From Shimia haliotis (GTDB lineage Bacteria > Pseudomonadota > Alphaproteobacteria > Rhodobacterales > Rhodobacteraceae), in assembly GCF_900114415.1 (NCBI RefSeq), contig NZ_FOSZ01000003.1:124001-188000 (forward strand): a stretch of DNA of 64,000 nt, read 5' to 3'. The notes below the pieces were generated by a model that saw nothing but the letters and a program-made list of their open reading frames with translations, was not told the DNA's origin and did not search any database. Shown one piece after another: positions 37,859 through 46,428 of the stretch (position 1 is its first letter; each line of letters starts with the position of its first letter). A program made the position numbers and the translations under genes.

Positions 37859-39951
37859 TGGAAACGCGGGCCAATTATGTGCTGATCGGGCTGTTTGCCC
37901 TGATGGGCCTCATCGGGTCCTTTGCCTTCCTGTTGTGGTTGGCAAAACTCGATGTGGACCGGAGCTTTGCGTATTATGAAATGACGTTTGAAAATGTGTC
38001 GGGCCTCGGCACGGCGGGGGATGTGCGATACAACGGCTTGCCGGTTGGACAGGTTGTTGGTCTGGAACTGGATGATGACAATCCATCGCTTGTGCGGGTC
38101 CGTGTTGAGGTGGATGCGGAAACTCCGATTAAGACCGACACGATTGCCCAACTCAATTCTCTGGGCGTCACCGGCGTTAGCTTTGTGGCGCTTTCCGGTG
38201 GGTCCCCTGAGGCGGCTCTTCTCGGCTCTGGCGGCGAAATCACAACTGAGCGCAGCACAATACAGACTTTGCTTGAAGGCGCGCCGGAGCTTTTGGAAGA
38301 GGCCGTTGCCTTACTGGAAGATGTGCGCAGCGTGGTGAGCGAAGAAAACAAGGACTCGGTGTCGGAACTCCTCTCCAACTTGGCATCAGCCTCTGGCAAG
38401 CTGGACCGAACACTTGAAGATTTCGAGGGGTTGTCTGCCGATCTTGGCGCTGCGGCACGTGAGGTTGCAAACTTCACAGATACACTGGAAGGGCTGTCAG
38501 ATACTGCCGAAGTGACACTAACAGAGGCAACCGACACGCTGGTTTCTATTCGCGGTGCCGCGGACCGGACGCAGGGCACGTTGGACAGTGCCAAAACTGC
38601 CTTTGACACCGCCAATGATCTGGTGACGGGAGAGCTAAAGGAATTGGTGGCACGGGGTGCGGATGCCGCAGCGGCGTTGGACACCATTCTTGAGACCGTG
38701 GAGCCCTCAGCTATCGCGGCGTTTGACGCGGCAAATGGGTTGATCACGGACCGGTTGCCGGGCTTTGTGGATCAGGTTGAAAGTACAGCCAAAACACTTG
38801 AAACCGAAATCGCCAGTGTCAGCGAATCCGCGACGACTTTAATGGAGCGATATGAGGACGTGGGGCAAGTGCTGCAACAGCGTGTGACCGAAACCGAGGC
38901 GGCGATTGTTTCAGTGCGTGAGGCGTCAGACGCAGCGACCGCGACGCTCAATTCGGTGAAAGATACTGCGGAAACCGCAACCGATTTGATGAATCAGGAG
39001 GTTGCGGCGCTGGCGCAGGAAGCCACCGCGACCTTGCAGCAGACCCGTGTTTTGGCGTCCGAGCAACTGCCGGAGTTGATAGAAGGTGCGAACTCTGCGC
39101 TGGCGACCATTCAACAGGAGGCTCAGCAGGTGGGCGACACCGCCAACGACATGATCATTGAGGCTACTCTCCGCTTGCAGGAGGCGCGTGGCACTTTGGC
39201 TGGGTTCCAGGAAACGCTTGAGAATTCTGACACAATGCTAACGTCTCTGACGTCGACGTCAAATAGCGTCCAGACGCTTGTCGAAGGGGATGCGACCACG
39301 TTTTTTGTCGATGCCAGCGCTGCCGCCGAAGCTGCGCGCGCGGCACTTGAAACCATCAACGCGTCTGTGGACGAAGAATTGCCTGGTGTGATGGAAGATG
39401 TGCGTGCTGCGGCCAAAGGTGCGAAGGACGTGATCGCGGCGCTAGGCGACAATGTGGAAATGTTGTCGGCGGACGGACAGGTGGCTCTGGAATCCGCGAC
39501 CGTTGCCTTCACAAATGCCAATGAAACTCTGGCAGCCATCACCACGGCCATGGAGGCGGCTGAAACCACGTTGAACACGGCTGATGACACATTCACAGCA
39601 GCAAATGACATTCTAGAAGGCGATATGGATGCCATCATCGCCGACGTTCGCGGGGCAGTGGACGCCTTTTCCAACACAGTGGTCAACGTGACAGACGACA
39701 TCGAATTGGCCAGCGCCGAGGTGCTGAGCGCCTCGCAAGCGGCGGCAAGTTTGGTGGGCACCGTGGACGGCATTGTGGTGAAAAACCAAAGGCAGGTGTC
39801 GGATTTCCTTGGGGTGGGCTTGCCGCAGTTCCTGCGCTTTATTGAAGAAAGCCGCTATTTGGTCGGAAATCTGGACCGGCTGGTAGATCGGGTGGAGCGT
39901 GACCCCGCGCGCTTCCTGCTTGGCACTCAAGGATCGGAGTTCAGTCGATGA
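37858..39951 (+). CDS. MCE/MlaD-family lipid-binding protein with very long coiled-coil tail
   Basis: A 697-residue protein. There is one N-terminal membrane anchor (about 8-30) and a single MCE domain (about 38-120, with FENVSGLGTAGDVRYNGLPVGQV). About 500 further residues are rich in Ala, Thr, Glu and Asp, with heptad-like repeats that predict long helices. E. coli MlaD is 183 residues, so most of this protein is extension. Such tails could form a periplasm-spanning tube as proposed for long MCE proteins; that is inference. It is coupled to both neighbours by overlapping start/stop codons. Confidence 0.9.
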   Translation: METRANYVLIGLFALMGLIGSFAFLLWLAKLDVDRSFAYYEMTFENVSGLGTAGDVRYNGLPVGQVVGLELDDDNPSLVRVRVEVDAETPIKTDTIAQLNSLGVTGVSFVALSGGSPEAALLGSGGEITTERSTIQTLLEGAPELLEEAVALLEDVRSVVSEENKDSVSELLSNLASASGKLDRTLEDFEGLSADLGAAAREVANFTDTLEGLSDTAEVTLTEATDTLVSIRGAADRTQGTLDSAKTAFDTANDLVTGELKELVARGADAAAALDTILETVEPSAIAAFDAANGLITDRLPGFVDQVESTAKTLETEIASVSESATTLMERYEDVGQVLQQRVTETEAAIVSVREASDAATATLNSVKDTAETATDLMNQEVAALAQEATATLQQTRVLASEQLPELIEGANSALATIQQEAQQVGDTANDMIIEATLRLQEARGTLAGFQETLENSDTMLTSLTSTSNSVQTLVEGDATTFFVDASAAAEAARAALETINASVDEELPGVMEDVRAAAKGAKDVIAALGDNVEMLSADGQVALESATVAFTNANETLAAITTAMEAAETTLNTADDTFTAANDILEGDMDAIIADVRGAVDAFSNTVVNVTDDIELASAEVLSASQAAASLVGTVDGIVVKNQRQVSDFLGVGLPQFLRFIEESRYLVGNLDRLVDRVERDPARFLLGTQGSEFSR

Positions 39952-40610
39952 ACAAAAGTGTCTCTCTGTTCGTTGTTCTTACGGCTCTGCTGCTAGGCGG
40001 CTGTGCGGGTATCGGCACGATAAACCGCGCTGCGACGCCGACGGATTTGTATGCGCTGACTCCCAAAAGCACGTTTGACGCCAATCTACCGCGACTGCGG
40101 CAGCAAATTGTTATTGAGGAGCCCACGGCGACTGCGGCGGTCGACACCGACCAGATTGCGGTACATCCGACGCCCTTGCAGGTGGAATATCTTCCCGGCG
40201 TGCGCTGGGTCGACCGTGCTCCTCTGATTGTGCAGGCATTGTTGATCGAGAGCTTTGAAAACAGCGGCAAGGTTGCTGCGGTTGGACGATCCACAGTCGG
40301 CCTGCGGCCGGACTATACCATCGTGACCGATGTGCGTGAATTTCAGGCGCATTTGCCCAAAAGCGAAGAGCCGGACGCGCCCTTGGAGATTCATGTGCGG
40401 TTGAATCTCAAGATTGTGGACAGTTTCAGCGATCACATCATCGGCTCGAACTCCTTTACTGAGGTCGTGCCGACGCAAAGTGATGAGATGCTTGATATCG
40501 TGACGGCTTTTGATTCCGCTCTGGGGCGGGCAATGCGGGATTCCGTAGAGTGGAGCGTCCGCAAGATATATGGCCATGCACAGGCCAATCCGAGACCACA
40601 GTTGCGGTAA
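39948..40610 (+). CDS. ABC-type transport auxiliary lipoprotein (PqiC-like)
   Basis: A 220-residue lipoprotein. The lipobox is LLLGGC (Cys at about residue 20), so it is anchored in a membrane, probably the outer one. The body fits the auxiliary-lipoprotein family (DUF330/ABC_trans_aux) found with MCE operons, including RWVDRAPLIVQALLIESFENSG. It may receive the distal end of the MCE tunnel. The start overlaps the MCE gene by ATGA. It is the fourth and last gene of the mla-like operon. Confidence 0.88.
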   Translation: MNKSVSLFVVLTALLLGGCAGIGTINRAATPTDLYALTPKSTFDANLPRLRQQIVIEEPTATAAVDTDQIAVHPTPLQVEYLPGVRWVDRAPLIVQALLIESFENSGKVAAVGRSTVGLRPDYTIVTDVREFQAHLPKSEEPDAPLEIHVRLNLKIVDSFSDHIIGSNSFTEVVPTQSDEMLDIVTAFDSALGRAMRDSVEWSVRKIYGHAQANPRPQLR

Positions 40611-40690
40611 CCCAAGCCGCTTGAAACTGTGTGCCTGTGGCTTGTCGTGCCCGCCGGTACCCTTCATCGCCCTTCACCGAGGACTTTCTC

Positions 40691-41644
40691 ATGGCTGATC
40701 TGCTCATACTCTGCCGCACAACGCCGGAGATGGACAAACACCTCGCCCAGCACTTTGACGCAGTTCGTTTGGAGGAGATGTCCGCGCCGCAGGAGTGGCT
40801 GCAAGCGCATGGAACAGACGTTCGGTATATCTTGACGGACGGGCACCGTGGCGTGTCGGAGGCCGTTCTCGAAATGTTGCCCAATCTTAAACTGATCAGC
40901 AGCTATGGGGTAGGATATGACGCCATAGACACCCGCGTAACAAATGCCGCCAGAGTGCCTGTGACGCACACGCCGGATGTGCTGAACGAAGAGGTCGCGA
41001 CCACGGCCTTGATGTTGTGTCTGGCGATCTGGCGCGACATGGAAAACGCAATGCATCACGCGCGGTCCGGCGATTGGGCTGTTAAAGGCGCACGGCCGCT
41101 GCCGCATACCGCGGACAACCGCAGGGTCGGGATTTTGGGCCTTGGCCGGATTGGCAAAGCTTTCGCGCGAAAGCTGGCGCCGTTTCATGCCGAAATCAGT
41201 TATCACGGCCGCACAAGGCAGGACGTCGCGTATTCATATTTCGACAATCTGGTGACTATGGCGCGGGCCTGCGACACGCTGGTCTGCATTGCACCAGGCG
41301 GTGAGGCGACCAAACACCTCATCAACGCCAAAGTGCTGGAGGCGCTCGGACCTCAGGGGTATCTTGTGAACGTCGGGCGGGGATCAATTGTCGATGAGCA
41401 CGCATTGATCGCTGCGTTGCGGGACCGACGGATTGCGGCGGCCGGACTTGATGTCTTTGAGGACGAGCCGAACATTCCGGCAGAGATGCGGGCCCTGCCG
41501 AATGTGGTCATGACCCCTCATATCGGTAGCGCGACGGTCGAGACCCGCTTTGCAATGGGCAAACTTGCGGTGGACAACCTGATTGCCGTGAAAGAAGGGC
41601 GTGATCCTCTGACGCCGATTCCAGAAAGCCGAGGACTGTTTTAG
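40691..41644 (+). CDS. D-2-hydroxyacid dehydrogenase (glyoxylate/hydroxypyruvate reductase type)
   Basis: A 317-residue NAD(P)-dependent dehydrogenase. The Rossmann motif is GILGLGRIGKAFARKL. Catalytic Arg, Glu and His lie in NVGRGSIVDE, DVFEDEPNIP and MTPHIGSAT. The fold and length match GhrB-like glyoxylate/hydroxypyruvate reductases. A link to the glycolate oxidase genes at 54430 through glyoxylate is plausible but they are 13 kb apart. ATG 40691 has GAGGA nine bases upstream. The frame remains open to 40631 without a better start. Confidence 0.9.
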   Translation: MADLLILCRTTPEMDKHLAQHFDAVRLEEMSAPQEWLQAHGTDVRYILTDGHRGVSEAVLEMLPNLKLISSYGVGYDAIDTRVTNAARVPVTHTPDVLNEEVATTALMLCLAIWRDMENAMHHARSGDWAVKGARPLPHTADNRRVGILGLGRIGKAFARKLAPFHAEISYHGRTRQDVAYSYFDNLVTMARACDTLVCIAPGGEATKHLINAKVLEALGPQGYLVNVGRGSIVDEHALIAALRDRRIAAAGLDVFEDEPNIPAEMRALPNVVMTPHIGSATVETRFAMGKLAVDNLIAVKEGRDPLTPIPESRGLF

Positions 41645-41659
41645 TGGTTTGTTGAGGTC

Positions 41660-42133
41660 ATGCGCTTCCGTGATATTTGGGAAAACTCGAAATTTTGCCC
41701 GCTTGCAGTCGGGAAAGGCCTGCCGGAAACGGCAGATTTGCATTTTTTTGGCATGCGTGATTTCCACACAGTGCCTGTGTGACCCAAGTTCCATCACCGG
41801 CTTCTGGGGCGGCTCGCCGAAAGGCTGATCCGCTTTTAGGAGGCAAACCTCTCGACAGGATACTGCCCGAAAGGGAAATCTCCGATGATCCTTGCATAAT
41901 CCAGCCGTGACCGTTTGTTTGCGACGCTGGAAACGCTGTGCGCTTCGGGTGCGACTGTGGTGTGTGACGGAAACGGCCGAGCGCATTTGCGGGTCGGTAC
42001 CGCCGTTGAGCGGCGTGAGGAACTGCGCGCTTGGCGGTCGTATGACATAGCTTTGCCGTTTGCCGACGACGAGTTCACGACGCCGTCTGCCCAATACCTG
42101 ACGACGGATACGCACCTCGTACCATTATCCTGA
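41660..42133 (+). pseudogene. Possible decayed gene or two small open frames of unknown origin
   Basis: Between the reductase stop (41644) and tRNA-Pro there are about 520 bases without a recognisable intact gene. One frame reads MRFRDIWENSKF from ATG 41660 and stops at 41779. It shows further stops near 41834 and 41894, then stays open from 41898 to 42133 with codon use like real genes here (LETLCASGATVVCDGNG, PFADDEFTTPSAQY). This looks like the remains of one protein of about 150 residues, but I cannot name a family. The alternative is that only the distal 70-codon frame is real (TTG at 41915). Confidence 0.35.
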
Positions 42134-42141
42134 AAACAACA

Positions 42142-42162
42142 AAGGCGCCCATTGGGCGCCTT
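42142..42162 (-). terminator. Terminator of tRNA-Pro, bidirectional
   Basis: The arms AAGGCGCCC (42142-42150) and GGGCGCCTT (42154-42162) have a three-base loop. On the minus strand TTGTTGTTTTC follows, and on the plus strand TTGTTTTACT, so either direction could terminate here. It is eight bases beyond the tRNA 3' end. Confidence 0.85.
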
Positions 42163-42169
42163 GTTTTAC

Positions 42170-42246
42170 TGGTCGGAGTGAGAGGATTCGAACCTCCGAC
42201 CCCTGCCTCCCGAAGACAGTGCTCTACCAGGCTGAGCTACACTCCG
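42170..42246 (-). tRNA. tRNA-Pro (CGG)
   Basis: A 77-base tRNA including encoded CCA. The acceptor CGGAGTG pairs with CACTCCG. The anticodon stem CTGTC/GGCAG encloses the loop TTCGGGA with anticodon CGG. The T-loop is GGTTCGAATCC, and the D-arm is TAGCTCAGCCTGGTAGAGCA. Confidence 0.97.
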
Positions 42247-42303
42247 ACCGTGACGGGCGATGTAGTCCGTTCGGCGAACTTTGGCAAGCACAATTGGTGC
42301 AAA

Positions 42304-43248
42304 TTATTCCGGATCCGCGCGGCGCATTGCCTGACTGACGCGGAAGCTGCCCGCGGAGATGCCGCGGGAGCGGGTGCGCAAAACCGGCGTCTCTTTGGAG
42401 GTGCCGCCTCGGGCCTCTCGGGCGATGATGAAAAGGCCGCTGGCCACGATGATGCTCGCGCCCACAAGCGTCATTTTGTCGGGCCATTCGTCAAACAAGA
42501 GAACCCCGAACAGCGTGGCCCAGATGATTTGTGAGTACTGCATCGGTGCGACCAGTGCAGCCTCGGCATTGGTGTAGGAGAAGACCAGCATCAACGAGGC
42601 GGAAAAGCTAAAGAGTGCCACCATAGCCATGCCGCCCAAAGCCGGCAGATCAACCGGTTGATAGACAAAGATCATTGCCACACCCATGGCGCTGACGTTG
42701 ATCAGGGCTGGGTACAGCATCAAAACAGCGCGCCGTTCTTCGCGGCCAATTTTGCGCAGGATCACAGATTGCAAAGCCACCGCAAAGGCCGCCAAAAGAG
42801 CTGCGAAATGTCCTAGTTGCAGCTCTGTCACGCCCGGACGTACGACCACGATGACGCCACTAAGGCCCAAAAGCACAGCCAACATGCGCATGACGCCGAC
42901 TTTTTCTCCAAGAACCGGGATAGCCAAAACCGTGATCAAAAGCGGGGCGGCAAAAAGCAAGGCATAGACCTGGGCCAGAGGGAGTACCGTGAAGGCATAA
43001 AATGCCGCCGCCGGAGAGGTCACGACGCATACAGATCGCAAGGCCACCCACCACGGATGCACAGGGCGCAGATTGCCTTGGGTTGGGTCGCGCACCAGCA
43101 TCAAAGTGATGAGGGGGAAGCTGAACAAGCCCGAGAAAAACACTATCTGGAACGGAGAAAACGTCGCGCCGAGGTATTTCACGATCACATCATGGGTCGA
43201 GAATATCGCAAAGGCCAAAAGCGCCACCAGAACGGCTTTGATGTGCAT
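42304..43248 (-). CDS. DMT-superfamily transporter (EamA domains)
   Basis: A 314-residue inner-membrane protein with about ten hydrophobic segments arranged as two EamA repeats. Each repeat has the typical ends, such as VYALLFAAPLLITVLAIPVLGEK and AALVAPMQYSQIIWATLFGVLLFDEW. Substrates of the family are metabolites or amino acids; none can be assigned. ATG 43248 begins MHIKAVLVALLAFAIFSTHD, which fits the first membrane helix; the frame is open 35 codons upstream. The C-terminal 40 residues are charged and cytoplasmic. Confidence 0.88.
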   Translation of the reverse strand: MHIKAVLVALLAFAIFSTHDVIVKYLGATFSPFQIVFFSGLFSFPLITLMLVRDPTQGNLRPVHPWWVALRSVCVVTSPAAAFYAFTVLPLAQVYALLFAAPLLITVLAIPVLGEKVGVMRMLAVLLGLSGVIVVVRPGVTELQLGHFAALLAAFAVALQSVILRKIGREERRAVLMLYPALINVSAMGVAMIFVYQPVDLPALGGMAMVALFSFSASLMLVFSYTNAEAALVAPMQYSQIIWATLFGVLLFDEWPDKMTLVGASIIVASGLFIIAREARGGTSKETPVLRTRSRGISAGSFRVSQAMRRADPE

Positions 43249-43324
43249 GAAACAGTCCCGAATGTGCTGAGTTTGGCGCATGTTAGCGCAATCGGCGTGG
43301 CGACGATAGGCGGGCGCAAAAGAA

Positions 43325-43346
43325 AAGGGCGCCCGAAGGCGCCCTT
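43325..43346 (-). terminator. Rho-independent terminator of leuB
   Basis: The arms AAGGGCGCC (43325-43333) and GGCGCCCTT (43338-43346) with a four-base loop are followed on the minus strand by TTCTTTTG. It begins 20 bases after the leuB stop. Confidence 0.9.
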
Positions 43347-43365
43347 GAACCAAAAGCTTGTGCGA

Positions 43366-44469
43366 TTAAAGGCTTGCGTCGAGTGCCGCCAGCAACGCAT
43401 CGCCCATTTCGGAAGTCGACACCGGTGTGCCACCGTCCGCTTGCATCAAGTCGCCGGTACGCACGCCGTCCGCCAGAACTTTCTCCACAGCGGCTTCCAG
43501 ACGGTCCGCTTCGCCACCTTCATTAAAAGAGTAGCGCAGCGCCATTGCAAAACTCAGCACGCAGGCACAGGGGTTGGCTTTGCCTTCGCCCGCGATGTCC
43601 GGTGCAGAGCCGTGTACGGGTTCGTAGAGAGCCTTGGGGCGGCCGTTGTCCATCGGCGCGCCCAGTGACGCGGAGGGCAGCATGCCCAGCGAGCCGGTCA
43701 GCATCGCGGCACAATCGGACAGGATGTCGCCAAACAGGTTGTCGGTGTAGATCACGTCGAACTGTTTCGGGGCACGTACCAGCTGCATCGCGCCGTTGTC
43801 GGCGTACATGTGGGAAACTTCGACCTCGGGGTAGTCCTTGGCCACCTCGTTCACCACTTCGCGCCACAGAATGCCGCTTTCCATCACGTTGGCTTTTTCC
43901 ATGGAGCACAGACGCTTGTCACGCTTCATCGCAAGGTCAAACGCCGCGCGGGCGCCGCGCTCGATTTCGCTTTCGGTGTAGCGCTGGGTGTTGATGCCCA
44001 CGCGCTCGTTGCCTTCTTCAAAGATGCCGCGAGGCTCGCCGAAGTAAACGCCCGAGGTCAGCTCGCGCACGATCATGATGTCGAGGCCGGAGACCAGTTC
44101 CGTTTTTAGCGAGGAGAAGTCCGCCAGCGCATCAAAGCACTGTGCAGGACGCAGGTTGGCAAACAGGTCCATTTCCTTGCGCAGACGCAGCAGGCCACGC
44201 TCGGGCTTCACCGAGAAATCCAGTTCGTCGTACTTCGGGCCACCCACCGCGCCGAGCAGAACCGCGTCTACCTCTTGTGCGCGGGCCATCGTGTCGTCAT
44301 GCAGGGGCACGCCGTGTTTGTCATAGGCGGCACCGCCCACAAGGTCTTCGCTCACGTCGAATTTTAGCCCGCGCTTGTCGCCGAACCAGCCGATAATGCG
44401 CTGTACTTGCGCCATGACTTCGGGGCCGATGCCGTCGCCAGCGAGGATGAGAAGCGAAGGGTTGCTCAT
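43366..44469 (-). CDS. leuB: 3-isopropylmalate dehydrogenase
   Basis: A 367-residue NAD+-dependent decarboxylating dehydrogenase in leucine synthesis. The start [14 protein letters not shown], the substrate loop [21 protein letters not shown], and the cofactor/metal segment [26 protein letters not shown] are diagnostic. The length is standard. The other leucine genes in the window (leuD, leuC) are 4 kb away on the same strand, separated by unrelated genes. It has its own terminator. Confidence 0.97.
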   Translation of the reverse strand: MSNPSLLILAGDGIGPEVMAQVQRIIGWFGDKRGLKFDVSEDLVGGAAYDKHGVPLHDDTMARAQEVDAVLLGAVGGPKYDELDFSVKPERGLLRLRKEMDLFANLRPAQCFDALADFSSLKTELVSGLDIMIVRELTSGVYFGEPRGIFEEGNERVGINTQRYTESEIERGARAAFDLAMKRDKRLCSMEKANVMESGILWREVVNEVAKDYPEVEVSHMYADNGAMQLVRAPKQFDVIYTDNLFGDILSDCAAMLTGSLGMLPSASLGAPMDNGRPKALYEPVHGSAPDIAGEGKANPCACVLSFAMALRYSFNEGGEADRLEAAVEKVLADGVRTGDLMQADGGTPVSTSEMGDALLAALDASL

Positions 44470-44527
44470 GGGGTGTCGTCCTTGTCCAAATGGGTCCGCA
44501 ATGGCCTAGCGGCTGAAGGCCCAAAGA

Positions 44528-45424
44528 TCAAGAAACAAGGGGCTTTAATGCCTCCTCCAGAAGCTCCCAGACCCGAGAAATGCGGGGGGTGTGGCGCAGG
44601 GCCTCATGTGCGGTCAGCCAGACTGGCAAAACAGGTAGTGGAAAGTCTACGGTCACCTCTTCTATTCCCGCAGTTTTGCGCGCGACGTCAGTTTGACAAA
44701 ATCCGAGCCCGCAGCCTGCGCGCACGAGTTCCCAATAAGCGGATTGATTATCACATCGCACGGCGAACCAGTCCCTTGTGGCCGGAATACCCATGCCGCG
44801 CATTTCGCGAATGATGTCGTCGTTGGCGTCATATCCCACGATGTCATGGTGTGGCAGGTCAACCGCACCGCGGGGGCGGCCTTTGCGGTCCAGATAACTT
44901 TGGGCGGCAAACATGCCGAGGCTGATATTGCCGAGATGTCTGGTGATCATATCCAACTGTTCGGGTCGGTACATGCGCACGGCGATGTCGGCCTCGCGAA
45001 AAAGCAGGTTTTCAGATTGGTCCGAGGGCAGCAGATCGATCTTTATCGCCGGTTCCTTCTGTCGGATGTCCGCGATGATATCGGGCATGGCGTGGTGGGC
45101 CATAAACACCGAACAGGCGATGCGTACATCACCCTCGAGTCGGTTTTCCTGTCCTGCCGCGCGCAGCGAAAGATCGGCCATGGCCGCAGCCATGTCTCGG
45201 GCAGGGGTGAGCAACTCCTGTCCCTTGTGCGTCAGTTCAAACCCCCTTGCCTGTCGGTGAAAGAGTTCGAGGCCAAGGTGGTCTTCGAGCACACGGATAT
45301 GGCGCCCCAAGGTGGGTTGCGACGCGTTCAGCTGGCGTGCTGCGGCAGACAGAGAACCGGTTTCGGCGACCGCCACGAAGGATTGGATCAGGGACCAATC
45401 GAGATCTGTGAGTCGTTTTTCCAT
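44528..45424 (-). CDS. LysR-type regulator divergent from an NAD(P)-binding oxidoreductase
   Basis: A 298-residue LysR protein. The winged helix (about 8-67) contains SLSAAARQLNASQPTLGRHIRVLEDHLG, and the effector-binding domain follows. The gene is divergent from the SDR-like gene at 45517, the usual set-up for a LysR regulator and its target. A 14-base palindrome covers its start codon, pointing to autoregulation. The ligand is unknown. Confidence 0.88.
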   Translation of the reverse strand: MEKRLTDLDWSLIQSFVAVAETGSLSAAARQLNASQPTLGRHIRVLEDHLGLELFHRQARGFELTHKGQELLTPARDMAAAMADLSLRAAGQENRLEGDVRIACSVFMAHHAMPDIIADIRQKEPAIKIDLLPSDQSENLLFREADIAVRMYRPEQLDMITRHLGNISLGMFAAQSYLDRKGRPRGAVDLPHHDIVGYDANDDIIREMRGMGIPATRDWFAVRCDNQSAYWELVRAGCGLGFCQTDVARKTAGIEEVTVDFPLPVLPVWLTAHEALRHTPRISRVWELLEEALKPLVS

Positions 45425-45436
45425 TCATAAATGAAT
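45423..45436. promoter_or_regulatory. Palindromic operator candidate over the LysR start codon
   Basis: The arms ATTCAT and ATGAAT are perfect inverted repeats around AA. The site begins inside the LysR start codon and lies about 80 bases before the divergent target gene, so a protein bound here could control both genes. Confidence 0.45.
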
Positions 45437-45516
45437 AGCACGGCTTTGATTTTTGCCAATGCACATTTGTTTTCGAATGCCTCATCTTGAGGGCAGCAAA
45501 CAAGGAGTGCGTGACA

Positions 45517-46428
45517 ATGACCAAGACTGTTTTGATCCTCGGCGCCACAGGCCGATTTGGCCGCAACGCCGCCACGGCCTTTGAAAGCGCTGGCTGGGAC
45601 GTGCGCCGGTTTGACCGCAGTAAAGACACGCTGCGACAGGCCGTACATGGGGTGCAGGTGATCGTGAATGCGTGGAACCCACCCTACTATGACTGGGCGG
45701 CGCAGGTGCCAGGGTTGCATGCGGATGTGATCGAAGCGGCGCGACTGGTGGACGCCACGGTGATCGTTCCGGGCAACGTGTATGTCTTTGGGGATGGCAA
45801 CGGCGGCACTTGGGACGTGACGACACCGCATTTGGCGCAAAATCCGCTTGGAAAAATCCGCCGCGACTTGGAGGATGCCTATCGCGAAAGCGGGGTTCGC
45901 ACGATTGTTTTGCGGGCGGGAGACTTTCTCGACACAGAGCCGTCGGGCAACTGGTTCGACATGATCATGGCGCCGAAGTTGGCGAAGGGCGTGTTCACCT
46001 ATCCCGGCGCGACGGACATCGACCATGCCTGGGCCTATCTGCCCGACCTCTGCCGCGCGGCCGTGCAGTTGGCGGAGAAGCGGGATGAGCTGAACCGTTT
46101 CGAGGACGTACCGTTTCCGGGTTACACTTTGAGCGGAGAAAAGATGGCCGACCGTCTGGCAGCGGTCACAGGGCGGAGCATCTCGCTCAAGAAGATGAAC
46201 TGGCTTCCAATTCAGCTCGCGCGCCCTTTTTGGAAGCTCGCGCCGCACCTGCTTGAGATGCGCTATCTCTGGAACATGCCGCATCGTTTGAGCGGTGCGC
46301 GCCTGAATGTGCTTTTGCCGGAGTTTCAGCACACACCTCTGGAGCGCGCGCTCGCCAGTACGGTGCCACCCGCAGCCTTGCAGCATCCGACCGGTCAGAA
46401 CCCAATGTCTACCCAGACCAGTCTGTGA
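45517..46428 (+). CDS. NAD(P)-binding epimerase/reductase family protein
   Basis: A 303-residue extended-SDR-like protein. The nucleotide-binding motif GATGRFGRNAA is at residues 9-19 (the SDR TGxxGxxG type). A VPGNVYVFG stretch matches the substrate-side strand, but the usual YxxxK is not obvious, so catalysis may be atypical or absent. AAGGAG lies nine bases before ATG 45517. It is the likely target of the divergent LysR regulator. The last 34 bases overlap the convergent endonuclease-like gene. Confidence 0.82.
   Translation: MTKTVLILGATGRFGRNAATAFESAGWDVRRFDRSKDTLRQAVHGVQVIVNAWNPPYYDWAAQVPGLHADVIEAARLVDATVIVPGNVYVFGDGNGGTWDVTTPHLAQNPLGKIRRDLEDAYRESGVRTIVLRAGDFLDTEPSGNWFDMIMAPKLAKGVFTYPGATDIDHAWAYLPDLCRAAVQLAEKRDELNRFEDVPFPGYTLSGEKMADRLAAVTGRSISLKKMNWLPIQLARPFWKLAPHLLEMRYLWNMPHRLSGARLNVLLPEFQHTPLERALASTVPPAALQHPTGQNPMSTQTSL

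Noticed and set aside
45517..46428. Naming the SDR-like protein a specific epimerase.
   Set aside because: Only the nucleotide-binding motif is clear; the usual catalytic YxxxK is not seen, so no substrate is assigned.
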